Assembly (NCBI RefSeq): GCF_001708505.1
Contig: NZ_CP015992.1
Span: forward strand, 5,890,001 to 5,954,000
Length of the DNA stretch: 64,000 nt
Reading direction: 5' to 3'
DNA from: Pseudomonas sp. TCU-HL1
Lineage (GTDB): Bacteria; Pseudomonadota; Gammaproteobacteria; Pseudomonadales; Pseudomonadaceae
Both the position numbers and the translations under genes were made by a program. Shown piece by piece: positions 32,671 through 41,399 of this stretch. Under the pieces are notes generated by a model. It ran no database searches, was not told the origin of the DNA, and worked only from the letters and a program-made list of their open reading frames with translations. Within the stretch, counting starts at the first letter, position 1; each line of letters starts with the position of its first letter.

Positions 32671-34461
32671 TCAGAACGCGAAATGCGCCTCGGGCAGCGC
32701 CATCAGGCAATCGGCGCCGCCGAGCAAAGCCTCGCGGTGGCTGCTGGCACGCGGCAGCACGCGGCGCAGGTAGAAGCGCGCGCTGTGCAGCTTGGCCTGG
32801 TAGAAGCCCACTTCCGAACTGCCGGCTTCCAGGGCGTCCTGGGCACGCGACGCAGCCTGCAACCAGAAACCCGCCAGCAACACATAGGCCGAGTACTGGA
32901 GAAAATCCACCGAAGCAGCACCGATTTCCTCGGGGTTTTCCCGCACCCGGTCCAGCAGCGTGGCCGTCAGGGCACGCCATTCCTGCAGTCGCGCAAGCAC
33001 CGCACCGGCCAGCTCGGCCAGTTCGGCGCGTCCGACCTGGGCATCGGCCAGGGCCGCGAACTCATCCTGCAAGACGGCTAGTTCGGCACCGCCGTCGCCC
33101 ATCAGCTTGCGGCGGATCAGGTCGAGCGCCTGGATGCCGTTGGTGCCCTCATAGATCTGTGTGATGCGGCTGTCGCGCATCAGCTGCTCCATGCCCCATT
33201 CACGAATGAAGCCGTGACCGCCGTAGACCTGCACGCCGAGGCTGGCCACTTCCTGGCCCATGTCGGTGAGGAAGGCCTTGACGATGGGAATCAGCAGCGC
33301 CGCGCGACGAGCAGCGCCCTTGCGCTCGACGGCATCCGGATGGCGGTGTTCCAGGTCCAGCTGGCACGCGCAGTAGGCGGCCAGCATGCGGCTGCCTTCC
33401 ACCAGGGTTTTCTGGGTCAGCAGCATGCGCCGCACATCGGGGTGATGGATGATTGGATCGGCCGCCTTGTCCGGCGCCGCCGGGCCACTCAGGGCGCGCG
33501 ACTGCAGCCGCTCGCGGGCATAGGCCAGGGCGCCCTGGAACGCCTGCTCGCCGATGCCGAGCCCTTGCAGGCCGACCTGGAAGCGCGCGTCGTTCATCAT
33601 GGTGAACATGCAGGCCAGGCCCTGGTTGGCCTCACCGATCAGCCAGCCAATAGCGCCATCGAAGTTCATCACGCAGGTGGCGGCGCCCTTGATGCCCATC
33701 TTGTGTTCGATGGCGCTGCAACCCAGGGCGTTCTTCGCGCCCGGCGTGCCATCGGGGTTGGCGATGAACTTGGGTACCAGCAGCAGGCTGATGCCTTTCA
33801 CGCCGGCCGGGGCGTCCGGCAAGCGCGCCAGCACCAGATGGACGATGTTCTCGGACAGGTCCTGCTCACCGCCGCTGATGAAAATCTTGCTGCCGCTGAC
33901 CTTGTAGCTGCCATCGGCCTGGGGCTCGGCGCGGGCGCGCAGCAGGGCCAGGTCGGTGCCCGCCTGCGGCTCGGTGAGGCACATGGTGCCGGCCCACTGG
34001 CCGCTCACCAGCTTGCCGAGGTAGGCCTGCCGGAGCGCGTCGCTGCCATGCTTGTGCAGCGCCACTACCGCGCCCTCGGTGAGGCCTGAATAAACACGAA
34101 AGGACAGGCTGGCGCCCATCAGCATCTCGTGGAAGTTGCAGGCGACCATCTGCGGGAAGCCCTGGCCACCGAACTCCTGTGGACCGGTCATGCTTGCCCA
34201 GCCGTTGTCGCAATACTGTCGATACGCTTCGCGGAAGCCCTTGGGCGTGGTCACCGCGCCCTGCTCCAGGGTCACGCCTTGTTCATCGCTGTTACGGTTC
34301 AGCGGCGAAACCACTTCGCCCGCAAAACGCGCGCCTTCTTCCAGCACGCCGTCGATCAATTCGCGATCCAGACCGTTGGCCAGCAGCTCGCAGTGAGCGG
34401 AAACGTCGAAGAGTTCGTGGAGCACAAAGCGCATGTCGCGCAGAGGTGCCTTGTAAGCCAT
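32671..34461 (-). CDS. Acyl-CoA dehydrogenase, DmdC/FadE long form
   Basis: A 596-residue flavoprotein with the acyl-CoA dehydrogenase core plus an extra C-terminal helical domain, as in the DmdC-like group. CLTEPQAGTDLALLRARA and GSKIFISGGEQDLS bind FAD and substrate; the probable catalytic Glu is in ITQIYEGTNGIQALDLI. The N-terminus MAYKAPLRDMRFVLHELFDV is typical of this group. It is 3 bases from the end of the hydroxyacyl-CoA dehydrogenase frame, so both were one operon. Likely role: first oxidation step of a fatty or branched acyl-CoA. Confidence 0.92.
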   Translation of the reverse strand: MAYKAPLRDMRFVLHELFDVSAHCELLANGLDRELIDGVLEEGARFAGEVVSPLNRNSDEQGVTLEQGAVTTPKGFREAYRQYCDNGWASMTGPQEFGGQGFPQMVACNFHEMLMGASLSFRVYSGLTEGAVVALHKHGSDALRQAYLGKLVSGQWAGTMCLTEPQAGTDLALLRARAEPQADGSYKVSGSKIFISGGEQDLSENIVHLVLARLPDAPAGVKGISLLLVPKFIANPDGTPGAKNALGCSAIEHKMGIKGAATCVMNFDGAIGWLIGEANQGLACMFTMMNDARFQVGLQGLGIGEQAFQGALAYARERLQSRALSGPAAPDKAADPIIHHPDVRRMLLTQKTLVEGSRMLAAYCACQLDLEHRHPDAVERKGAARRAALLIPIVKAFLTDMGQEVASLGVQVYGGHGFIREWGMEQLMRDSRITQIYEGTNGIQALDLIRRKLMGDGGAELAVLQDEFAALADAQVGRAELAELAGAVLARLQEWRALTATLLDRVRENPEEIGAASVDFLQYSAYVLLAGFWLQAASRAQDALEAGSSEVGFYQAKLHSARFYLRRVLPRASSHREALLGGADCLMALPEAHFAF

Positions 34462-34463
34462 GG

Positions 34464-35689
34464 TTAGGCCTCCTGTTGGAAATCGGCGAAGTGGCGCTCG
34501 GACTCGGCCAGGCGGCGGGTCAGCGCCGCCGGCTGCCAGTGGGCGCCGAAGAGTTCGGTAAGGGTGTTCAGGCGCGCGTGGATCGACGCCAGCCCCTGGC
34601 CGTCAGCCCATCCTTGTCGGCCGGGAAGCCGTAGCCATTGAGGTAAACGGTGTCGATATCGGCGCTGGAGGCCGCGATGCCTTCTTCGAGAATCTTCGCC
34701 CCCTCGTTCACCAGGGCCAGCAAGCAGCGCTCGAGGATTTCCTCGGGACCGATGTCCCGACGACGGAAGCCGAGATGCGCGGACACCTCCAGCACCAACG
34801 CGTCCACTTCCGGATCGTGCTCGGCCTGGCGGCTGCCTTCGGCGTAGCGGTAGTAGCCCATGTGTGCCTTCTGGCCGAAGCGGCCCAATGCGCAGAGGCG
34901 GTTGTCCACCTGCACGGCCGGGTCGTCCTGGCCCTTGCCGGCCAGTTCGCGGGCACGCCATTCCAGGTCGATGCCGACCACGTCGTACATGCGGAACGGG
35001 CCCATGGCGAAACCGAAGCCCTGCAACGCGCTGTCCACCTGATGCGGATAAGCGCCTTCCAGCAGCATCATCCGCGCCTCGCGCACATAGGTATGGAGCA
35101 TGCGGTTGCCAATGAAGCCCTTGCAGTTGCCAGCCACCACGCTGACCTTGCCCATGCGTTGGCCCAGGGCCAGGGCAGCGTCCAGTACGGCGGGGGCGGT
35201 GCGGGCGCCCCGGACGATTTCCAGCAGCTTCATGATGTGGGCCGGGCTGAAGAAGTGCAGGCCCAGGACCTGCTGCGGGCGCCTGGTGACGGCGGCGATG
35301 GCGTCGATATCCAGGGCAGAGGTGTTGCTGGCCAGGATGGCCGCCGGCTTCAGGCGGGCGTCCAGTTCGCGGAAGATGAATTGCTTGAGTTCGAGGTTTT
35401 CAAAGACCGCCTCAATCACCAGATCGACCTCGGCAAGATCGTCGTAGGCGCCAACCGATTGGATTCGCGCAATGCGCTCGGCAGCCTGGGCTTCGCTGAT
35501 GCGGCCCTGGCGCACGTTGTGGGCATAGGTGTCAGCGACCACGCCCTGGGCCTGCTCGAGCATCTGCGGATTGTTATCCAGCCAAAGGACGTCGAGGCCA
35601 GCGCTGGCCAGGCTCATGACGATGCCGCGGCCCATGGTGCCGGCGCCGATCACAGCGGCCCGCTGGATGTTGAATGCGTTCTGGGTCAT
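34464..35689 (-). pseudogene. 3-hydroxyacyl-CoA dehydrogenase with C-terminal frameshift
   Basis: The first 360 codons encode a normal enzyme: Rossmann motif AAVIGAGTMGRGIVMSLASAG, SNTSALDIDAIA, the catalytic His in LGLHFFSPAHIMKLLEIV, and GNCKGFIGNRMLH. After GYGFPADKDG (near 34610) the frame breaks and stops at 34568. The expected C-terminus (ADGQGLASIHARLNTLTELF) continues in another frame to a stop at 34464. Members normally have GGPM and a few more residues at the break, so a deletion of about 13 bases fits: 1226 + 13 is a multiple of three. It could be a real mutation or a sequencing error. If real, the C-terminal dimerisation domain loses its last 45 or so residues. Confidence 0.8.
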
Positions 35690-35794
35690 GGGTGGCCCTC
35701 TTGTTGTTCTGATGGGAAGTCGAAATCGCCAATCACCTTAAGGAAGCCGCTACTATTTTTGAAATTTAGTCTTGTGATAGATGGCATTCCTCCG

Positions 35795-36694
35795 GTGAAT
35801 ATTTCCAACTTCGACCTCAACCTCCTGCGCGTGCTGGACGCCTTGCTGCGCGAACGCAACGTCTCGCGGGCGGCGGAACGTCTCTCCCTTAGCCAACCAG
35901 CGGTGAGCAACGCACTCAACCGGTTGCGTGAGCTGCTCGGGGATCCCTTGCTGGTGCGCGTGGGCCGCGCGATGCAGCCGACACCACGGGCGCTGGCCCT
36001 GGAAACCCCGATTCGTGCCGCGCTCAAGCAGATCGAGCAGAGCCTGGTCGTCGGCGAAGGCTTCGACCCGGCGCGTAGCCGCCAGCGCTTCACCATCGCC
36101 GTGACCGACTATGTGGAGCTGATCTGCATGCCGCGCCTGTTGCAGCAGCTGGCAGAGGAGGCACCGGGGGTGAAGATCGCCATCCGCCATCTCTCGCCGA
36201 GCCTGCCCGCCGCCGCGCTGGACCAAGGCGAACTGGACCTGGTGCTGGGCCGCTTCGAAAGCATTCCCGCGCGCTTCGCCAGCCGCCGCTGGATGAGCGA
36301 GACGCTGCGCCTGGTGGCCCGCCGCGACCATCCGCAGATGCAGGAAGCGCCCGACCTGTCGGGTTTTCTCAGGCTACGCCACCTCTGGGTACACGGTGGC
36401 CAGACCAAAGGCATGGTCGATCAATGGCTGGGGGAGCAAGGACTGGCACGGGACATCGTCTACACCACACCCAACTACCTGCAGGCGGCGCATATCGTCG
36501 CCAGTACCGACCTCACCGTGGTGCTGCCGGCGCGGCTGGCCCAGCACTTCGCCAGCCTCATGCCCCTGCAGGTTCAGCCCCTGCCCTTCGCCCTCGGCCC
36601 CTTCCACCTGGATCTGGTGAGCGTGGCCCAGCGTGAGGAAGACGAAGCCTTGCAGTGGCTGATCGAGCGGTTGATGGCCATCGGGCGGATATGA
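35795..36694 (+). CDS. LysR-family transcriptional regulator (NodD/PcaQ-like subgroup)
   Basis: A 299-residue regulator. The helix-turn-helix is NISNFDLNLLRVLDALLRERNVSRAAERLSLSQPAVSNALNRLRELLGDPLLVRVG, with the GDPLLVR stretch typical of the NodD/LinR-like group; the effector domain follows. The likely start is GTG at 35795 because family members begin at MNISNFDLN; GTG at 35774 is an alternative and neither has a strong ribosome site. It diverges from the 3-hydroxyacyl-CoA dehydrogenase operon, so it is the obvious candidate regulator for it. Confidence 0.85.
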   Translation: MNISNFDLNLLRVLDALLRERNVSRAAERLSLSQPAVSNALNRLRELLGDPLLVRVGRAMQPTPRALALETPIRAALKQIEQSLVVGEGFDPARSRQRFTIAVTDYVELICMPRLLQQLAEEAPGVKIAIRHLSPSLPAAALDQGELDLVLGRFESIPARFASRRWMSETLRLVARRDHPQMQEAPDLSGFLRLRHLWVHGGQTKGMVDQWLGEQGLARDIVYTTPNYLQAAHIVASTDLTVVLPARLAQHFASLMPLQVQPLPFALGPFHLDLVSVAQREEDEALQWLIERLMAIGRI

Positions 36695-36703
36695 GGGGCT
36701 TGA

Positions 36704-36767
36704 GTAGGGTGCGCTGCGCGCACCGGAAGACCTGCTCGGGGACTGCGGTGCGCGCAGCACACCCTAC
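36704..36767. repeat. Palindromic intergenic repeat (GTAGGGTGCGCTGCGCGCACC family)
   Basis: GTAGGGTGCGCTGCGCGCAC (36704-36723) has an imperfect inverted partner ending GCGCGCAGCACACCCTAC (36767), with a loop of about 22 bases. It lies 10 bases after the LysR stop. Its sequence is unrelated to the REPIN set elsewhere in the window. Confidence 0.75.
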
Positions 36768-36789
36768 AAATCGATCTCGCAGAAATGAA

Positions 36790-36828
36790 AACGCCGCCGC
36801 TGCGTGAGCAGCGGCGGCGTTCATTTTC
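36790..36828. terminator. Bidirectional terminator between LysR and nitroreductase genes
   Basis: AACGCCGCCGCT (36790-36801) pairs perfectly with AGCGGCGGCGTT (36810-36821) around an 8-base loop. TTCATTTTC follows on the plus strand and TTTTCATTTC on the minus strand, serving the convergent genes. Confidence 0.88.
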
Positions 36829-36846
36829 AGTGGCCCGGCGGCGCAA

Positions 36847-37449
36847 TCAGAACTGGTTGCGGATCACCGCTTCGTCAAACGCCAGCTTGCCGATGCGCGG
36901 CCGGGCAGCGACGGCCTGCTTGCCCACGACCACCATCAGGCCGATGGCGTGGTTTTCCGGCAGGCGGATCAGGTCAGCCACGGCGTCGAAATCGAAGCCG
37001 TCCATGGGGCAGGTATCCAGGCCCTTGCCACGGGCAGCGAGCATCAGGGTCTGGGCGACCAGGCCGCAGCTGCGCATCACTTCATCACGCTGCACCTGGG
37101 GCTTGCCGCGGTAGTAGGTGTCGATGGCGCCGGACATGAAGTCCTGCACCGGCTGCGGGGCTTCGGCCCAGACGCGGGCGGCGTCCTTTTCCCAGGCATC
37201 CAGGCGGGCGCAGACCAGCACCAGCATGGACGCCTCGGTCACCTGGGCCTGGTCCCAGGCCACATCGCGAATGCGCTGGCGCAGGGCCGGGTCGCTGACT
37301 TCCACCAGGCGCACGTGCTGCAGGTTGAAGGCGGTGGGCGCGAGCAGGGCCAGTTGCAGCAACTCGTCCTTCTCTTCGCGGCTCAGGCTGTGGTTGGTGT
37401 CATAGGCCTTGATGGCGCGGCGGCTGCGGATGGCTTCATCAATGTGCAC
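36847..37449 (-). CDS. Nitroreductase family protein
   Basis: A 200-residue FMN-dependent oxidoreductase. The N-terminal block HIDEAIRSRRAIKAYDTNHSL contributes FMN-phosphate contacts; LAPTAFNLQHVRLVEV and GLDTCPMDGFDFDAV are the other conserved blocks. The start is GTG at 37449 because AGGAG lies 8 bases upstream; no ATG fits and the open frame upstream is not protein-like. Such proteins reduce nitroaromatics, quinones or flavins with NAD(P)H, and the physiological substrate is not evident. It follows the recQ gene on the same strand. Confidence 0.88.
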   Translation of the reverse strand: MHIDEAIRSRRAIKAYDTNHSLSREEKDELLQLALLAPTAFNLQHVRLVEVSDPALRQRIRDVAWDQAQVTEASMLVLVCARLDAWEKDAARVWAEAPQPVQDFMSGAIDTYYRGKPQVQRDEVMRSCGLVAQTLMLAARGKGLDTCPMDGFDFDAVADLIRLPENHAIGLMVVVGKQAVAARPRIGKLAFDEAVIRNQF

Positions 37450-37564
37450 GTGAGGCTCCTGGGTGGCGAAATTGAAAGGGCGCCATCCTAAGCAGCCGAG
37501 GCACCGCCTACCAACTCTGATTAACGATGCATGCGATCGAAAAATCAGGATGACCTGGCAAGTC

Positions 37565-39502
37565 TCACCCCATCTGGCGGCTGACCCAGTCGCGCACCTC
37601 GGCGTAGGGATAGGCTTCAAGGGCGGCAAAGCCGGGCAGGCTGCGAGCCTTGAGCCGGGTGAAGAGCGGCGCCGTGATGCCACACAGCAGGCGAGTGAGG
37701 CATTCGACGCCGGGTCGCTCGCCCTTCAACTCTTCGTATCGACGCATGAAGGCCCCGCACAACGCCTGGAAGTCCTGCCCCTCCAGCGGTGGCAGCGCCG
37801 GCGGTGCAGGCAGCCTGGCGATCCGCCCCTGGCAAACCGAGCAATGGCCGCAATGCTCGGGTACCGCCAGGTCGCCAAAGTAGTGGGCCAGCCGTGCGCT
37901 GAGGCAGTGTTCACTGGCGAACAGCGCCAGCATCGCCTGGATACGAGCGATTTCGCTGCGCTCCTGCTGGCGGAAGTAGCCGTGCAGCTCGGCGGCCAGC
38001 GCAGCGGGCTCGAAATCGGGCTTGAGCACCGCGTAGACCTCGGTCATCTGCTTGCTTTCCAGCTCGATCCAGCCGCGCTCCTGGAAGTAGTCCAGGGCCT
38101 TCACCACGCGGCTGCGCTCGGCGCTGTGATCACGATAGAGCCGGTCGAAATCCACCGTGCACCAGGTGCGCGCGCGGGTGGACGTCTGCACCAGGGCTTC
38201 GACGAACTGGCGACGCTCGCCCTCGAACTGCCGTACCAGGGCATCAGGCTCCTGCAGGTACTTGAAACGGTACTCGGCGAAGTAGGCGAACAGTGGCGCG
38301 ATGATCTCGCGCAGCTCCAGTTGCACCAGCAGGGTTTTCAACGGCAACTGGCGAATATTGCTCTGGTCCGAGAGCGCACCGAGCATCAGCTCCCAACGGT
38401 CGCCCGACGCCCCCGAGGCCTTCAGTTCCTCCAGCACCTGCCGGATACCGGCCAGCTCCGGGGTATCGCCGTAGACGAAGTTTTCCAGCACGTTGAGGCT
38501 GTCGCGATTGGCCAGCACCAGGCAGTCCGACGGCTTGCCGTCGCGTCCGGCGCGACCGATTTCCTGGCTGTAGTTCTCCACCGATTTGGGCAGGTCGTAG
38601 TGCACCACCTGGCGGATGTCGCTTTTGTCGATGCCCATGCCGAAGGCAATGGTGGCGACCATCACGTTGACCTGCCCGGCCATGAACCGGCGCTGCAGGG
38701 CCTCACGTTCTTCAGTGGGCATGCCGGCATGGTAGGCACTGGCGGCAACGCCCCTTTCAGTGAGGTGCCGGGCAACCTCTTCGGCGGTTTTCTGCAGGGT
38801 CACGTAGACGATGGCCGGCTGCCCGGTGCGGGCGCCCAGCCAATCCGCCAGCCGCTCCAGCTTGCGCGCTCCAGCCACCGGTTCCACCAGCAGGTTGAGG
38901 TTGGGGCGGTAGAAGCCGGTGGTGATGACATCGGCATCGGCGATGGCGAACTTGCGCTGCATGTCGGCGATCACCGTCGGCGTCGCCGTGGCGGTCAGCA
39001 ACAACACCTGGGGAATGCCGAACTGGTGCTGGTACTCGGGCAGCTTGAGGTAGTCGGGGCGGAAGTTGTGGCCCCACTCGGAAATGCAGTGGGCCTCGTC
39101 CACCACCAGCAGGGAAATCGGCACCTGCTGGATGAAGCTGCGAAAGCGTTCGTTCTTCAGGCGCTCCACGGAGATCATCAGGATCTTCAGCTCCCCGGAT
39201 CGGGCCCGCGCCATGACCTCGGCCACCGCTTCGCGGCTTTGCGCCGAATCGATGCTGGCGGCGGCGATGCCATGGCGATGGAGGAAGGCCAACTGGTCCT
39301 GCATCAGCGCCAGCAGCGGCGATACCACCAGGGTCAGGTGCGGCAGGTGCAGCGCCGGCAACTGGTAGCAGAGGGACTTGCCGGAGCCTGTGGGGAAGAT
39401 GGCGGCAGCCGAGCGGCCGGCCAGCACGGCAGAAATGGCGGCTTCCTGGCCGGGGCGAAAACTGTCGTAACCGAACACCTTGGCGAGGCTGGTTGCGGGC
39501 AT
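37565..39502 (-). CDS. RecQ-family ATP-dependent DNA helicase, non-canonical C-terminus
   Basis: A 645-residue superfamily 2 helicase. It has motif 0/I (SFRPGQEAAI, PTGSGKSLCYQLP), motif II VVDEAHCISEWGHNFRP with the RecQ aromatic loop, motif III LTATAT, motif V IAFGMGIDKSD and motif VI QEIGRAGRDG. The zinc-cluster-like cysteines (EHCLSARL, then HCGHCSVC) come only about 550 residues in, after a roughly 180-residue segment. In classical RecQ the zinc site directly follows the helicase core. No HRDC domain is recognised. AAGGAGTG precedes the ATG at 39502, excluding a 48-codon upstream extension. Probably DNA repair or recombination. Confidence 0.87.
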   Translation of the reverse strand: MPATSLAKVFGYDSFRPGQEAAISAVLAGRSAAAIFPTGSGKSLCYQLPALHLPHLTLVVSPLLALMQDQLAFLHRHGIAAASIDSAQSREAVAEVMARARSGELKILMISVERLKNERFRSFIQQVPISLLVVDEAHCISEWGHNFRPDYLKLPEYQHQFGIPQVLLLTATATPTVIADMQRKFAIADADVITTGFYRPNLNLLVEPVAGARKLERLADWLGARTGQPAIVYVTLQKTAEEVARHLTERGVAASAYHAGMPTEEREALQRRFMAGQVNVMVATIAFGMGIDKSDIRQVVHYDLPKSVENYSQEIGRAGRDGKPSDCLVLANRDSLNVLENFVYGDTPELAGIRQVLEELKASGASGDRWELMLGALSDQSNIRQLPLKTLLVQLELREIIAPLFAYFAEYRFKYLQEPDALVRQFEGERRQFVEALVQTSTRARTWCTVDFDRLYRDHSAERSRVVKALDYFQERGWIELESKQMTEVYAVLKPDFEPAALAAELHGYFRQQERSEIARIQAMLALFASEHCLSARLAHYFGDLAVPEHCGHCSVCQGRIARLPAPPALPPLEGQDFQALCGAFMRRYEELKGERPGVECLTRLLCGITAPLFTRLKARSLPGFAALEAYPYAEVRDWVSRQMG

Positions 39503-39620
39503 GGGGATCACTCCTTTGATGGGACATTGATCATGGACCGCGATGAACCTGACAGGGTCCTGAATCCGGGTATGACGTTTCGCAGTCGTCGGGAGCGGCC
39601 GGGGCTCGTCGGAAATGAAA

Positions 39621-39640
39621 AAGCCGCCAGGAGGCGGCTT
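39621..39640 (-). terminator. Terminator of pckA
   Basis: An 8-bp stem (AAGCCGCC / GGCGGCTT) with a 4-base loop is followed, reading leftward, by TTTCATTTCC after the stem Ts. It lies 18 bases past the pckA stop and before recQ. Confidence 0.85.
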
Positions 39641-39657
39641 CTTCAACGCGGTGCGGC

Positions 39658-41202
39658 TTAGAGCTGCGGGCCGGCGTTCTTGATGGCGTCGGAGACGTCG
39701 AACTTCTTGAAGTTCTCGACGAACTGCTTGGCCAGGGCCTTGGCAGCTTCGTCGTAGGCAGCCTTGTCAGCCCAGGTATTGCGAGGGTTGAGCAGGTTGG
39801 TCTCGACGCCCGGAACGGCCTTCGGCACGTCCAGGTTGATGGTGTCCAGGTGCTCGGTCTCTGCGCCGATCAGGGCACCGCTCTGGATGGCCGCGATCAC
39901 GCCACGGGTGGTCGGGATGTTGAAGCGCTTGCCGACGCCATAGCCACCACCGGTCCAGCCGGTGTTGACCAGGTACACCTTGGAGCCGAAGCCCTGGATG
40001 CGCTTGATCAGCAGCTCAGCGTACTCGCCGGCCGGGCGCGGGAAGAACGGCGCGCCGAAGCAGGTGGAGAAGGTGGACTTGATGCCGCCGCCGGAACCCA
40101 TTTCGGTGGAACCGACCAGCGCAGTGTAGCCGGACAGGAAATGGTAGGCAGCCTGCTCGTTGTTCAGGATGGAAACGGGCGGCAGCACACCGGTCAGGTC
40201 GCAGGTCAGGAAGATCACTGCGTTCGGCTCACCGGCACGGTTGGCCTCGACGCGCTTCTCTACCAGGTGCAGCGGGTAGGCGGCACGGGTGTTCTGGGTC
40301 AGGCTGTCATCGCTGTAGTCGGGCAGGCGGGTTTCCGGGTTCAGCACCACGTTTTCCAGCACGGCGCCGAACTGGATGGCTTTCCAGATCACTGGCTCGT
40401 TCTTCGCGGAGAGGTCGATGCACTTGGCGTAGCAGCCGCCTTCCACGTTGAACACGGTACCGACGCCCCAGCCGTGCTCGTCGTCGCCAATCAGGTAGCG
40501 GCTTTCGTCAGCGGACAGGGTGGTCTTGCCGGTGCCGGACAGGCCGAAGAACAGGGTCACGTCGCCCTCTTCGCCCACGTTGGCCGCGCAGTGCATCGGC
40601 AGCACGTCTTTTTCCGGCAGCAGGAAGTTCTGCACGGAGAACATGGCCTTCTTCATCTCACCGGCGTAGCGCATGCCAGCGATCAGGACTTTCTTGGCGG
40701 CGAAGTTGAGGATCACGCAACCATCGGAGTTGGTGCCATCACGCTCCGGCTCGCAGACGAAGTTCGGCGCGTTGAGGATCTGCCACTCCTGGCGGGACTG
40801 CGGGTTGTACTGTTCCGGGTTGATGAACAGGCAACGGCCAAACAGGTTGTGCCAGGCGGTCTCGGTGGTCATCTTGACGGCCAGGTAGTGCTCAGGATCA
40901 GCACCGACGTGCACATGGGAGACGAAACGCTCACGTTCGGTCACATAAGTTTCAACGCGGGCCCACAGCGCATCGAACTTGTCCGCCGGGAAGGGGCGAT
41001 TGATGTTGCCCCAGGCGATCTTGGCGTCGGTGCTCGGCTCTTGAACGATGAAACGATCTGCCGGAGAACGACCGGTGCGGTGACCGGTTTTCACTACCAA
41101 CGAACCGTTGGCGGCCAGTTCACCCTCGCCACGGCGAATGGCCTCTTCGACCAGTTGCGCGGCGCTGATATCGGTGTACACGGCGTTATTGGCTTGCGTC
41201 AT
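39658..41202 (-). CDS. pckA: Phosphoenolpyruvate carboxykinase (ATP)
   Basis: A 514-residue cytosolic enzyme converting oxaloacetate and ATP to phosphoenolpyruvate for gluconeogenesis. Motifs include TGHRTGRSPADRFIV, the kinase-1a P-loop GLSGTGKTTLSAD, and ECYAKCIDL-like GGCYAKCIDLSAKNEPVIW with Mn2+ and substrate ligands. The C-terminal TGWTGGGYGVGKRFNIPTTR is the adenine-binding region. Length is typical of the ATP-dependent class. It is a single-gene unit with its own terminator; the 140-base upstream region holds its promoter. Confidence 0.97.
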   Translation of the reverse strand: MTQANNAVYTDISAAQLVEEAIRRGEGELAANGSLVVKTGHRTGRSPADRFIVQEPSTDAKIAWGNINRPFPADKFDALWARVETYVTERERFVSHVHVGADPEHYLAVKMTTETAWHNLFGRCLFINPEQYNPQSRQEWQILNAPNFVCEPERDGTNSDGCVILNFAAKKVLIAGMRYAGEMKKAMFSVQNFLLPEKDVLPMHCAANVGEEGDVTLFFGLSGTGKTTLSADESRYLIGDDEHGWGVGTVFNVEGGCYAKCIDLSAKNEPVIWKAIQFGAVLENVVLNPETRLPDYSDDSLTQNTRAAYPLHLVEKRVEANRAGEPNAVIFLTCDLTGVLPPVSILNNEQAAYHFLSGYTALVGSTEMGSGGGIKSTFSTCFGAPFFPRPAGEYAELLIKRIQGFGSKVYLVNTGWTGGGYGVGKRFNIPTTRGVIAAIQSGALIGAETEHLDTINLDVPKAVPGVETNLLNPRNTWADKAAYDEAAKALAKQFVENFKKFDVSDAIKNAGPQL

Positions 41203-41399
41203 GTGGTTCCCCGTCGGCGAAAGGCCGAGTCCTCCAAACGATTTGTAGTGGGTATTGCGACCCCCTACCGCGAAAAAAGTGCGCGCGATTATGCCAGAAA
41301 AGCCCGCATTGGGTAGAAACCTCCTGTCAGCCGGGCATATTCCTGACCGATAATCGCACTCCGGTCACGCAGCGACCCTGCGGGCATACTACATCTTTA

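Noticed and set aside
34775..36694. A 639-residue open frame including the LysR regulator
   Set aside because: Its first 340 codons run antisense to the hydroxyacyl-CoA dehydrogenase gene. The helix-turn-helix begins right after the GTG at 35795.
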